Below, piece by piece: positions 1 through 7,434 of a stretch of 64,000 nt of DNA (position 1 is its first letter; every line of letters starts with the position of its first letter). A model generated the notes under the pieces. It had not been told where the DNA came from, searched no databases, and saw only the letters and a list, made by a program, of their open reading frames with translations. The stretch comes from Morganella morganii_D (GTDB taxonomy: Bacteria > Pseudomonadota > Gammaproteobacteria > Enterobacterales > Enterobacteriaceae). The stretch covers positions 62,001 to 126,000 of the forward strand of contig CP173058.1 of NCBI GenBank assembly GCA_044772875.1, in the 5' to 3' direction. The position numbers and the translations under genes were made by a program.

Positions 1-21
1 CATTCCCATCCTATTATTTCA

Positions 22-34
22 TCAACCAGGTTGA
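22..34. promoter_or_regulatory. Candidate MarR-family operator, copy 1
   Basis: The 13-mer TCAACCAGGTTGA is an inverted repeat with 5-bp arms and a 3-bp centre. The same arms recur at 68-80, so the shared form is TCAAC-N3-GTTGA. The two copies are centred 46 bp apart, upstream of a MarR-type gene. That is the usual arrangement for autoregulation and for control of a divergent gene, which here would lie left of the window. Recognition by this regulator is inferred. Confidence 0.6.
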
Positions 35-66
35 CGAAAAGGAAAGTAACGTACTTTGCGATAATG

Positions 67-81
67 GTCAACTTAGTTGAC
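67..81. promoter_or_regulatory. Candidate MarR-family operator, copy 2, at the promoter
   Basis: GTCAACTTAGTTGAC is a perfect inverted repeat with 6-bp arms around TTA. It overlaps a possible -35 (TTAGTT, 73-78) lying 16 bp before a good -10 (TATACT, 95-100), so a bound dimer would block transcription of the gene at 126. On the other strand TTGACC (63-68) followed by 17 bp and TACTTT could serve a leftward promoter. Confidence 0.65.
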
Positions 82-125
82 GATTTGTTTTTGGTATACT
101 GCACAAAAAGAAAAGGAGTGAGCGC

Positions 126-563
126 GTGAAAATTGCATTAAACGACCTGGATTTTATTGACCTTATCAGTGAGCGGCATACACGGCTCCGTGAGCGGATT
201 GATACACTCTGGAATGCCCGGAGCGAAATTCACATGAGTAATTCTGAGTGGTACATTTTGTCGAGAGTGTATGACCAGCCGGTATCTGTGGCAGATATTT
301 CCGCGACCGTGGCCATCTCCCGCCAGGCGATTCATAAATTCATCCGCCAGATGGAAGAGAAGGGATTAATCACTATCTTTGATGTTCAGGGCAGTAAAAA
401 GCTTAAGGGTGTGAAAATGACGCCGCTCGGGCAGCAATGTTATGGCACCTATGAAGCTATCAAAACCGCATTGTGCGATGAAATTGGTACCGCTGTCGGG
501 CAGGAAAATCTCGTGCTGATAACCCGGTTATTTCAGTTGCCCTGGTTTGATGAGAAACAGTAA
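126..563 (+). CDS. MarR-family winged-helix transcriptional regulator
   Basis: A 145-residue protein of the size typical for MarR dimers. Helix-turn-helix residues lie at about 53-81 (VADISATVAISRQAIHKFIR falls here), a basic wing at about 82-98 with KKLKG, and flanking helices at both ends for dimerisation. MarR proteins usually repress themselves and a neighbouring gene until a phenolic or other small ligand binds. The start is GTG at 126, with GGAG at 115-118 at good spacing. Two TCAAC-N3-GTTGA inverted repeats precede it. It is followed at once by a strong terminator, so it is monocistronic here and its other target is probably off the left edge. I do not recognise the specific subfamily or ligand. 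Confidence 0.85.
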   Translation: MKIALNDLDFIDLISERHTRLRERIDTLWNARSEIHMSNSEWYILSRVYDQPVSVADISATVAISRQAIHKFIRQMEEKGLITIFDVQGSKKLKGVKMTPLGQQCYGTYEAIKTALCDEIGTAVGQENLVLITRLFQLPWFDEKQ

Positions 564-594
564 CGCCTTTTCTGCTGCTCAGAAAAGGCGTTTT
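562..594. terminator. Bidirectional terminator between convergent genes
   Basis: A perfect 13-bp stem (562-574 with 580-592) with a 5-nt loop, followed by TTTT and preceded by an A-rich stretch. It separates the MarR gene from the convergent gene ending at 598. Confidence 0.85.
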
Positions 595-597
595 CGT

Positions 598-957
598 TCA
601 GGTATGGTCTGCGGCAGAGAGATGCGTAAACAGCCAGCGGAGCAGGACATCGGTTAGTGCGGCATCATCCGCCGGGTTCAGTTTTGCTGCTTCTTTCCGG
701 AAATGCTGCCATAAAATACCGTTCTGCGCGGGGATTTGCCGGTGTAGGCGTTGTGCCGCCGCCAGCTTGCTGCTGATATCCGGCGGATCCGGAAAACGCG
801 GCAGCGGCTTTCCGTACAGGCACTGCAGATCATCCTGCAACTGTGAAATTTGTGACGGTGCAAAATTGAGTAATTGTCCGCTTTGTATCAGTCCGGAGGA
901 ATACTCCGCCTGAACCGCCTGTAATGATTGATGTAATACCTGTTGCAGTGTGTTCAT
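598..957 (-). CDS. Hypothetical protein, 119 residues
   Basis: A soluble, helix-rich protein rich in Gln and Leu with no signal peptide, membrane segment or motif that I recognise. There is a proline-rich stretch in the middle (PLPRFPDPPD, residues about 51-60). The reading frame is believable because the ATG is preceded on the minus strand by AGGAGA at proper spacing, base composition matches the core genes, and it ends at a shared terminator. It stands alone between the MarR gene and the amidase pair, so context gives no function. Confidence 0.6.
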   Translation of the reverse strand: MNTLQQVLHQSLQAVQAEYSSGLIQSGQLLNFAPSQISQLQDDLQCLYGKPLPRFPDPPDISSKLAAAQRLHRQIPAQNGILWQHFRKEAAKLNPADDAALTDVLLRWLFTHLSAADHT

Positions 958-1309
958 TTTTCTCTCCTGATAATCCGGGCTGCTGTGCCGGGGATAATAG
1001 CGGACAGAAAAATCAATGCTTCGCTGTCCGGCGAAATATCCGTGGTTATCATGGAAGAAGAAAAGAAACGGAACACTCCGGTTTCCTCAGATTGAAGTTT
1101 CCGCAGTTATCAATCAGTTACCCGGATAATTGAGATGTTGCGATGCATTCCATCGGATCCGCTGCCGGCGTTCCTTTAAAATATCAACGGATTAGCCGAT
1201 GTCCAGGACACCAAATGTGTCAACCTGATATCTGGCTGCTCAGGTAGGCAGACAGCTTCAAATGGGTAGACAGTAAAATGCTGCTATCTGCCTAATAGGC
1301 AGAATTAAG
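958..1309. other. Intergenic stretch with a small hairpin
   Basis: About 350 bases with no supportable gene. It must hold the promoter of the minus-strand gene at 598-957. Near its right end is an inverted repeat with 7-bp arms (1287-1293 with 1297-1303), just downstream of the periplasmic protein gene at 1310. It lacks a T-run on the minus strand, so it is at most a weak terminator. Confidence 0.5.
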
Positions 1310-1720
1310 TTAATTATCTAATCCGTAAGTACCCGCCATCGGGTCTTCCCACGAATTATCTTTTTGGAAAAAATAAATTGAATCGTTATTATCCAGGATA
1401 ACCCGGCCAAGACCACTGGATTGCAGAACCCACTCTCCGGATACACCATTTTCAAATTCAACATTTCCGGTTGATACACATGAAGAGTAATATTCATGTA
1501 ACCATTTATTTTCTTTCGATTCTTCAGATGATTTAAAAAATTTTATAAGTTGATTTTTATTTGGTCTGAATTTTTTACAGGCATTTATTTCACCTTCGCC
1601 GGGAGCTTTGGTAACCGTAATACCAATGTTTTTAATTTCTATATTTTTCACAGCCATAGCATTCAATAAATTTGGTATGGTAGCCATTAAAAATATTAAG
1701 ATATATTTCTTATTTGCCAT
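1310..1720 (-). CDS. Small secreted protein, probable immunity partner of the upstream amidase
   Basis: A 136-residue protein with an N-terminal signal peptide (KK at 4-5, hydrophobic core about 6-18, likely cleavage after LLNA near residue 21). Two cysteines (48 and 81) remain after cleavage and could form a periplasmic disulfide. The layout, with FRP near residue 51, HEYYSSC near 75-81 and GEWVLQSSGLGR near 95-106, resembles small periplasmic proteins that I recall beside type VI secretion amidase genes; this is memory, not a search. The gene starts inside the last codons of the amidase gene (25-nt overlap) with only a weak ribosome site, suggesting translational coupling. The region is visibly AT-rich compared with the core genes. 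Immunity function is inferred from context. Confidence 0.6.
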   Translation of the reverse strand: MANKKYILIFLMATIPNLLNAMAVKNIEIKNIGITVTKAPGEGEINACKKFRPNKNQLIKFFKSSEESKENKWLHEYYSSCVSTGNVEFENGVSGEWVLQSSGLGRVILDNNDSIYFFQKDNSWEDPMAGTYGLDN

Positions 1721-2241
1721 GATGCGGTGCTCGCTTCTGTTTCATTTTTTCTGCCAACGTCAGGATGTCTGTACACTTCAGATGTTGAAATGTCCATAGA
1801 ATCTATTAACTCAGACACAAGCCATTTAAGAGATGTATTTTGTTTTGGATTCACACTCTCATATTCTTCTGTGGTTTTTCCTTTAATATCGTATGCTTTA
1901 CCGACTATTTCTATACCGATACTATCAATGTTACCAGGATAACGATCCGGAAATGGTCTGGCTTTTTCTATATCAGAAATATCCTTATATTTTCCTTTTA
2001 ATTCAAGGTTGGCCATTTTTGTTAACTCTGAAGGCTCACATTTTTTTTCAATCACACAGCGTGATTTCATTTTTCCTACATGCCATGTTACCTTAAATAA
2101 AGAGGCAGTTTGATAAATAACACCATCTTTATCTATTAAAAAATGAGCGCCATTGCTACCTGCGTGACTATAACTGTTAAATACATGAGTTTCTGCGAGA
2201 GTATTGGTTTGGTGGACAACAATGCTGTTCACTTTATCCAT
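1696..2241 (-). CDS. N-acetylmuramoyl-L-alanine amidase-like protein (PGRP/Amidase_2 fold), possible type VI effector
   Basis: A 181-residue protein with the zinc-amidase signature: VVHQT with His10 near the N-terminus, a central HFLIDKDGVIYQ segment (33-44), WHVGK with His54, and a C-terminal RHPDVGRKNETEAST block with His159. In this family such histidines hold the zinc that cleaves the amide between MurNAc and the stem peptide. The C-terminal block replaces the classic K-x-DPG with K-x-x-TEA, a variant that I associate with secretion-delivered amidases. There is no signal peptide, as expected for a protein injected by a type VI apparatus. GAGGAAG precedes the ATG. A signal-peptide-bearing partner overlaps its 3' end. 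No hcp, vgrG or PAAR gene is in the window. It could instead be a phage or recycling amidase. Confidence 0.7.
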   Translation of the reverse strand: MDKVNSIVVHQTNTLAETHVFNSYSHAGSNGAHFLIDKDGVIYQTASLFKVTWHVGKMKSRCVIEKKCEPSELTKMANLELKGKYKDISDIEKARPFPDRYPGNIDSIGIEIVGKAYDIKGKTTEEYESVNPKQNTSLKWLVSELIDSMDISTSEVYRHPDVGRKNETEASTASWQIRNIS

Positions 2242-2324
2242 TCTTCCTCGCTCAATATGGTTAAATATCTTAGTTTTTATACGATTTTATTTTACGATTC
2301 CATTATCATCTATATACAACATAT

Positions 2325-2396
2325 ATAACCATCCTTTAGTTAATTATCTTACTAACTTATATCACATCACCATATCATCAACTATAGGATGGTTAT
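2325..2396. repeat. Inverted repeat, 11-bp perfect arms 50 bp apart
   Basis: ATAACCATCCT at 2325-2335 is exactly repeated in inverse at 2386-2396 (AGGATGGTTAT). The AT-rich interval lies upstream of the amidase gene. It may fold as a leader hairpin or be a recombination scar. I see no transposase or target duplication. Confidence 0.5.
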
Positions 2397-2431
2397 GTAA
2401 CTTACAGGAAGTATTGTAAGCCTCCCAACAA

Positions 2432-2464
2432 AAAAGCCCTTTCAGTTATCCTGAAAAGGCTTTT
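2432..2464. terminator. Terminator downstream of fis
   Basis: A 14-bp stem with one mismatch (2432-2445 with 2451-2464) and a 5-nt loop, A-rich on the left and TTTT on the right, so it can act in both directions. It lies just after the fis stop codon and insulates the accessory strip. Confidence 0.85.
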
Positions 2465-2490
2465 CGATTCAATGCATTGTACGGTATTAC

Positions 2491-2787
2491 TTAGTTCATG
2501 CCGTATTTTTTCAGTTTTTTACGCAGAGTACCGCGGTTGATACCCATCATCAGGGCAGCGCGGGTCTGGTTACCACGGGTGTATTGCATCACCATGTCCA
2601 ACAATGGCTGTTCAACTTCAGCCAGTACCAGCTCATACAGTTCATTAACATCCTGACCGTTTAATTGAGCAAAATAGTTCTTCAGTGCTTGCTTAACTGA
2701 GTCACGTAACGGCTTTTGAGTTACCTGATCTTGTGAATTTACAGTAGCAACGGTTAGTACGTCAGAATTTACGCGTTGTTCGAACAT
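2491..2787 (-). CDS. fis: DNA-binding protein Fis
   Basis: A 98-residue nucleoid protein, the same length as E. coli Fis. It bends DNA, activates rRNA and tRNA promoters and assists site-specific inversion and excision. The N-terminal beta-hairpin arm covers residues about 10-26, dimer helices follow, and the C-terminal helix-turn-helix (RAALMMGINRGTLRKKLKKY) is essentially identical to E. coli. It lies 20 bases downstream of dusB and is co-transcribed with it, as in E. coli, where the operon peaks in early exponential growth and is under stringent control. Confidence 0.98.
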   Translation of the reverse strand: MFEQRVNSDVLTVATVNSQDQVTQKPLRDSVKQALKNYFAQLNGQDVNELYELVLAEVEQPLLDMVMQYTRGNQTRAALMMGINRGTLRKKLKKYGMN

Positions 2788-2807
2788 AGTTCTGTCAGCT
2801 CTTTTCT

Positions 2808-3779
2808 TTATTTACGCAAAAAATTTTCAAAATATGCCTCCAACGCCTCCAGCTGTTCGCCGGCATCCTCAATGGCGTTGAATGTGCGCCGAAACTGAAC
2901 ATCAGGTGCATGCTCCTGCATATACCAGGAGACGTGCTTGCGGGCTATGCGGGCTCCCTTGCTTTGACCATAAAAGTCGTGCAATTCCCGCACATGCTCG
3001 CACATTATGCGTTTCACCTCTGCACCGGGCAGGGGCGGCAACAGTTCGCCTGTGTCCAGATAGTGCTGGATTTCCCGGAAGATCCAGGGTCTTCCCTGAG
3101 CAGCACGACCAATCATCAGCGCGTCTGCGCCGGTGTAGTCCAGTACTGCCCCGGCTTTAAGCGGGTCAGTAATGTCGCCATTGGCAATAACCGGGATGGC
3201 AACAGTCTGCTTAACTGTCCGGATGTTGTCATATTCGGCTTCACCATTAAACAGACAGGCGCGGGTCCTGCCATGGATTGTAAGAGCCTGAATACCGCAA
3301 CGCTCGGCCAATTGGGCAATCGTGACACAGTTCCGTTCTTCCGGTGACCAGCCGGTGCGAATTTTCAGGGTGACGGGTACGTCCACCGCATTAACCACCG
3401 CTTTCAGAATTTCTTCCACCAGCGCCGGATAACGCAGCAGGGCGGAGCCTGCCAGCTTACGGTTCACTTTTTTGGCCGGACACCCCATATTGATATCGAT
3501 GACCTGCGCACCACCGGCAACATTAATCTTTGCCGCAGCCGCCATCTCACCGGGATCATTACCGGCTATCTGCACAGAACGGATACCCGGCTCATCACTG
3601 TGTACCATGCGTAATCTCGATTTGTCCGTCTTCCAGACCTGAGGATTGGAAGAGAGCATCTCTGAGACGGCCATACCCGCGCCCATTTCATAGCACAACG
3701 ACCGGAAAGGCCGATCGGTAATGCCTGCCATAGGGGCCGCGATAAGGCGGTTTTTCAACTGGTATTGTCCGATACGCAT
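2808..3779 (-). CDS. dusB: tRNA-dihydrouridine synthase B
   Basis: A 323-residue FMN enzyme reducing uridine in the tRNA D-loop. The TIM-barrel part carries APMAGITDRPFR (15-26), the active-site Cys100 in NMGCPAKKVN, and the GRTRA and GRAAQGRPW phosphate-binding stretches, followed by a helical tRNA-binding C-terminus. The start MRIGQYQL at 3779 is chosen because it matches E. coli DusB. The frame is open 87 bases further upstream, but that part would run through the promoter. It is the first gene of the dusB-fis operon. Confidence 0.96.
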   Translation of the reverse strand: MRIGQYQLKNRLIAAPMAGITDRPFRSLCYEMGAGMAVSEMLSSNPQVWKTDKSRLRMVHSDEPGIRSVQIAGNDPGEMAAAAKINVAGGAQVIDINMGCPAKKVNRKLAGSALLRYPALVEEILKAVVNAVDVPVTLKIRTGWSPEERNCVTIAQLAERCGIQALTIHGRTRACLFNGEAEYDNIRTVKQTVAIPVIANGDITDPLKAGAVLDYTGADALMIGRAAQGRPWIFREIQHYLDTGELLPPLPGAEVKRIMCEHVRELHDFYGQSKGARIARKHVSWYMQEHAPDVQFRRTFNAIEDAGEQLEALEAYFENFLRK

Positions 3780-3813
3780 AGACGAAGAAGTGTGGCCATA
3801 CTGTGACTGCAAG

Positions 3814-3826
3814 GGCGCGTATATTA
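3814..3826 (-). promoter_or_regulatory. dusB-fis promoter: -10 with GC-rich discriminator
   Basis: Read on the minus strand, TAATAT (3821-3826) is followed at once by a GC-only stretch (3814-3819), then a leader of about 35 bases that closely resembles the E. coli dusB leader. A GC-rich discriminator is the hallmark of ppGpp/DksA-repressed promoters, matching the known growth-rate control of fis. The -35 match is poor. Confidence 0.6.
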
Positions 3827-4069
3827 CGCATTTTTTCAAAGATATGAAAGGACAAACTTTGAGCAAATCGACCTTTCCGGCGAAATTTTTTTTATTGATT
3901 TTTTCAGATTTTATTAATTAATGTTTTGTAACAACAAGTTAGCGTAAAATAGCATACAGTGCGGTTTTCTTATTTAATTTTCAGAATAAAATGCGTTTGC
4001 GTGAAACTGCTTAAAATATATTCACTGAATCACGCAACCGCACGATTTATATACCAAAAAGTAAGAATA
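3827..4069. other. AT-rich region between prmA and dusB
   Basis: An A/T-run-rich stretch (3885-3920 is almost pure A/T) upstream of the dusB-fis promoter. Such DNA upstream of fis in E. coli carries UP-element, Fis and IHF sites; here I see only the composition. No gene is supportable, and no clear terminator follows prmA. Confidence 0.4.
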
Positions 4070-4954
4070 TCAGCCGCGTTTTGTTGCGGTGATCCGGCAC
4101 CATTCTTCTTTTTCGGCAATCTGATCAATCTCAAAGGCATCACGATAAGCATCTGCCACATCTTCCGCCTGTGTCGCGAGCACGCCGGATAACCCGAGTA
4201 ATCCGCCTGCCTGCGGCAGGGCACCGATCACGGGTGCCAGCTCACGCAGCGGGCCGGCCAGGATATTGGCCACCACAACGTCCGCAGAGAGTGTGTGCGG
4301 CTTTTTATCAGAGAGGTAAAGGGTCAGCCTGTCTGAGACGCCGTTGCGCTCTGCGTTGTCTCTGCTGGCCTGAATTGCCTGCGGGTCAATATCGATGCCG
4401 ATAGCTTCTTTCGCACCCAGTTTCAGGGCGGCGATCGCCAGGATCCCGGAGCCGCAGCCGAAATCGATCACGGTTTTACCGTTCAGATCCAGCCCGTCGA
4501 GCCATTCCAGGCACAGGGAAGTCGTCGGGTGAGTACCGGTACCGAATGCAAGACCCGGGTCGAGCATCACATTGACAGCATCCGGGTCAGGGATCTCACG
4601 CCAGCTCGGGCAGATCCACAGGCGCTGACCGAAACGCATCGGGTGGAAGTTATCCATCCACTCACGCTCCCAGTCTTTGTCTTCGATCTGTTCGATTTTA
4701 TGAACAAAGTTTTCACCCAGCAGCGGGTGCTGCTGCAATTGCGCAACAACCACTTTCATGTCTGTTTCGGCGTCATACAGGCCGATAACGTCGGTGTCGC
4801 CCCACAGGCGGGTTTCCCCCGGCAGCGGTTCAAATATCGGGGTGTCGTGGCTGTCCTGAAAGGTGACGGAGACAGCGCCGGTTTCAGTCAGTTCATCACC
4901 GATGGTTTCGGCATCAGCACCGGTGGAATTTAATCGTATTTGGATCCAGGGCAT
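4070..4954 (-). CDS. prmA: Ribosomal protein L11 methyltransferase
   Basis: A 294-residue enzyme (E. coli 293) that trimethylates L11 using S-adenosylmethionine. The N-terminal L11-binding domain (about 1-90) is followed by a Rossmann methyltransferase domain with VIDFGCGSGILAIAA (motif I, about 162-176), GIDIDP (motif II) and VVANILAGPL (catalytic motif). The start is ATG at 4954, with an AAGAG ribosome site. In E. coli panF and yhdT lie between accC and prmA; here they are absent and only 63 bases separate the genes, including a terminator. Confidence 0.97.
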   Translation of the reverse strand: MPWIQIRLNSTGADAETIGDELTETGAVSVTFQDSHDTPIFEPLPGETRLWGDTDVIGLYDAETDMKVVVAQLQQHPLLGENFVHKIEQIEDKDWEREWMDNFHPMRFGQRLWICPSWREIPDPDAVNVMLDPGLAFGTGTHPTTSLCLEWLDGLDLNGKTVIDFGCGSGILAIAALKLGAKEAIGIDIDPQAIQASRDNAERNGVSDRLTLYLSDKKPHTLSADVVVANILAGPLRELAPVIGALPQAGGLLGLSGVLATQAEDVADAYRDAFEIDQIAEKEEWCRITATKRG

Positions 4955-4967
4955 AACATACTCTTTA

Positions 4968-4993
4968 TAAAAAAGCCCCTGTATGACAGGGGC
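4968..4993 (-). terminator. Terminator after accC, directly before prmA
   Basis: Arms GCCCCTGT (4975-4982) and ACAGGGGC (4986-4993) form an 8-bp stem with a 3-nt loop, followed on the minus strand by a run of T (4968-4974). It ends about 14 bases before the prmA start, so prmA relies on read-through or a promoter inside this short gap. Confidence 0.85.
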
Positions 4994-5017
4994 CTGAGAA
5001 AGAAAAGCGACAGAGAA

Positions 5018-6367
5018 TCAGACCTCGTGCAGGCCGAGTTTCTTCTCCAGATAATGGATGTTGGTGCCGCCTTTACAGAAGTTCTCATCGTTCATAATCA
5101 GCTGGTGCAGCTCGATATTGGTTTTGATGCCGTCGATAATCAGCTCCGCCAGCGCATTCTTCATACGGGCGATAGCAATTTCGCGGGTTTCACCATAAGT
5201 GATGAGTTTACCTATCATTGAATCATAATACGGCGGGACAGTATAACCGGCGTAAATATGAGACTCCCAGCGGACACCGAAACCACCCGGAGAGTGGAAA
5301 CGGGTAATTTTGCCCGGGCTCGGTAAGAAGGTGTGCGGATCCTCGGCGTTAATACGGCATTCGATCGCGTGACCTTTTACTTTGATATCTTCCTGTTTTA
5401 CAGAGAGCTGCAGACCGGATGCGATACGCAGCTGTTCTTTGATCAGGTCAACACCGGTAATCATTTCAGTGACCGGATGTTCTACCTGAATACGGGTGTT
5501 CATTTCGATAAAATAGAACTCGCCGTTTTCAAACAGGAACTCAAAGGTACCGGCACCACGATAGCCGATATCGATACAGGCTTTGGCACAGCGTCCGCCG
5601 ATGCTTTTGCGCAGCGCCGGGGTGATACCCGGTGCAGGCGCTTCTTCCACCACTTTCTGGTGACGGCGCTGCATGGAGCAGTCGCGTTCCGCCAGATAGA
5701 TGGCGTTGCCCTGACCATCCGCCATCACCTGGATTTCAACATGACGCGGGTTCTCAAGGAATTTTTCCATGTAAACCATATCGTTGTTGAATGCCGCTTT
5801 GGCTTCAGCTTTGGTCATCGCAATTGCTTCTTCCAGATCTTCATCATTGCGGACAACACGCATACCGCGTCCGCCGCCGCCGCCGGAGGCTTTGATGATT
5901 ACCGGGAAACCGATACGTTTGGCGATAGTGTGGTTCAGCGGCATATCGTCGCTGAGCGGGCCGTCAGAGCCCGGTACACACGGAACGCCGGTTTCTTTCA
6001 TCGCACGGATAGCAGAAACTTTGTCACCCATCAGGCGGATGGTTTCAGCTTTCGGGCCGATAAAGGTAAAGCCGGAGCGTTCAACCTGCTCGGCAAAATC
6101 AGCGTTTTCAGATAAGAATCCGTACCCCGGATGGATTGCCTGTGCGCCGGAAATTTCAGCAGCAGAGATAATGGCCGGGATATTCAGATAACTTTTCGCA
6201 GAGGCTGCCGGACCGATACAGATGGTCTCGTCAGCCAGCAGAACGTGTTTCAAATCACGGTCTGCGGCAGAGTGAACAGCGACCGCTTTGATCCCGAGCT
6301 CTTTACAGGCCCGCAGGATCCGCAGTGCAATTTCACCCCGGTTGGCAATAAGGATTTTTTCCAGCAT
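5018..6367 (-). CDS. accC: Biotin carboxylase, acetyl-CoA carboxylase subunit
   Basis: A 449-residue ATP-grasp enzyme, the same length as in E. coli. It carboxylates the biotin carried by AccB, the first step of malonyl-CoA formation for fatty-acid synthesis. Visible parts: the N-terminal MLEKILIANRGEIALRI fold, the glycine-rich ATP lid KASGGGGGRGM (about 159-169), and the catalytic EMNTRIQVEH (about 288-297). It lies 11 bases after accB, forming the usual accBC operon, with aroQ upstream. Confidence 0.98.
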   Translation of the reverse strand: MLEKILIANRGEIALRILRACKELGIKAVAVHSAADRDLKHVLLADETICIGPAASAKSYLNIPAIISAAEISGAQAIHPGYGFLSENADFAEQVERSGFTFIGPKAETIRLMGDKVSAIRAMKETGVPCVPGSDGPLSDDMPLNHTIAKRIGFPVIIKASGGGGGRGMRVVRNDEDLEEAIAMTKAEAKAAFNNDMVYMEKFLENPRHVEIQVMADGQGNAIYLAERDCSMQRRHQKVVEEAPAPGITPALRKSIGGRCAKACIDIGYRGAGTFEFLFENGEFYFIEMNTRIQVEHPVTEMITGVDLIKEQLRIASGLQLSVKQEDIKVKGHAIECRINAEDPHTFLPSPGKITRFHSPGGFGVRWESHIYAGYTVPPYYDSMIGKLITYGETREIAIARMKNALAELIIDGIKTNIELHQLIMNDENFCKGGTNIHYLEKKLGLHEV

Positions 6368-6378
6368 GATTCGCCCCG

Positions 6379-6840
6379 TTATTCGATGACGACCAGTGGC
6401 TCGTCAAATTCGACAGCATCGCCGTCTTTTAACAGAATTGCTTTAACCACACCGGCTTTATCAGCTTCGATCTGGTTCATCATTTTCATGGCTTCGACGA
6501 TGCACAGGGTGTCACCGGCATTGACCTGCTTACCGACTTCAATAAAGGCTTTCGCATCCGGACTTGGTGAACGGTAGAAAGTACCTACCATCGGAGAGCG
6601 GACCACATGACCGGCAATCTCTTTTTCCGGTGCCGGATCAGCCAGACCTGCGGATGGTGCGACAGCGGCTGCTAATGCAGGCTGCTGAACAGGTGCGCTG
6701 AATTGCTGTGGTACGGCCATAGCCTGAACCGGTAAAGCGCGGCTGATGCGTACTGACTCTTCGCCTTCAGAAATTTCCAGCTCAGAAATACCGGACTCTT
6801 CGACCAGCTCGATCAGTTTTTTTATTTTACGAATATCCAT
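6379..6840 (-). CDS. accB: Biotin carboxyl carrier protein of acetyl-CoA carboxylase
   Basis: A 153-residue carrier (E. coli 156). The N-terminal part (1-35) is the autoregulatory and assembly region, followed by an Ala/Pro/Gln-rich linker (about 36-70). The C-terminal biotinyl domain contains EAMKM with the biotinylated Lys119 and the thumb segment SPSPDAKAF (91-99). Second gene of aroQ-accB-accC; in E. coli the AccB N-terminus represses its own operon, and the conserved N-terminus here is compatible with that. Confidence 0.98.
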   Translation of the reverse strand: MDIRKIKKLIELVEESGISELEISEGEESVRISRALPVQAMAVPQQFSAPVQQPALAAAVAPSAGLADPAPEKEIAGHVVRSPMVGTFYRSPSPDAKAFIEVGKQVNAGDTLCIVEAMKMMNQIEADKAGVVKAILLKDGDAVEFDEPLVVIE

Positions 6841-6857
6841 GAGATGATTCCGTACTC

Positions 6858-7316
6858 TTAGTGTTGAGTTAATTGTGACAGACGGTGAACCGCTGCCTGT
6901 AAAGCATAACGGTAGCCTTCCGCACCCAACCCGCAGATAACACCGGCGGCGATATCAGAGAGATAAGAGTGGTGACGGAACGGCTCCCGTGCGTGTACAT
7001 TCGACAGATGGATCTCGATAAACGGGATGCTGACGGCCAGCAGGGCATCACGCAGAGCCACACTGGTATGAGTGAATGCGGCCGGGTTTATCAGAATAAA
7101 ATCGGTGTTTCCCCGTGCAGCATGAATTCTGTCGATGAGTTCGTGCTCGGCGTTGGACTGCAGGTGGCTTAGTGTGACGCCACACTGACCGGCATCGCGG
7201 GTCAGCGTTGTAACGATATCCGCGAGAGTGAGCGTCCCGTATTTTTCGGGTTCCCGCGTGCCCAGCAGGTTAAGGTTCGGGCCGTTCAGTAACAAAATAT
7301 GATAACTTTCGGTCAT
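6858..7316 (-). CDS. aroQ: 3-dehydroquinate dehydratase, type II
   Basis: A 152-residue enzyme converting 3-dehydroquinate to 3-dehydroshikimate in the shikimate pathway. Family motifs are clear: LLNGPNLNLLGTREP near the N-terminus, the catalytic Tyr26 in the lid (EKYG), NPAAFTHTS (about 77-85) and EIHLSNVHARE (about 101-111) with the catalytic His. E. coli has only the unrelated type I enzyme AroD, whereas many other Enterobacterales carry aroQ directly upstream of accBC as here. It is the promoter-proximal gene, so aromatic and fatty-acid precursor supply share a transcript. Confidence 0.97.
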   Translation of the reverse strand: MTESYHILLLNGPNLNLLGTREPEKYGTLTLADIVTTLTRDAGQCGVTLSHLQSNAEHELIDRIHAARGNTDFILINPAAFTHTSVALRDALLAVSIPFIEIHLSNVHAREPFRHHSYLSDIAAGVICGLGAEGYRYALQAAVHRLSQLTQH

Positions 7317-7428
7317 CCTGCTGCTATCTCCTGCAATCTAACGTAAACGCACAAGATAACGCGATGTTAATGCGTTGTCACCTTTTTCTCACCCCGGGCA
7401 ATATTAATTTTTACAGAGGAAGGGCGAC

Positions 7429-7434
7429 ATTATA
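7429..7434 (-). promoter_or_regulatory. Likely -10 element of the aroQ-accBC promoter
   Basis: On the minus strand TATAAT (7429-7434) is a consensus -10 followed by a leader I recall as similar to that of accB in E. coli. The -35 is not convincing. It lies about 113 bases upstream of aroQ. Confidence 0.5.

Noticed and set aside
1287..1303. Short hairpin as terminator of the immunity-like gene
   Set aside because: Arms are only 7 bp and no T-run follows on the minus strand.
5333..6115. 260-codon open frame on the plus strand
   Set aside because: It lies antisense within accC, has no ribosome site or domain, and arises from the codon bias of the real gene.
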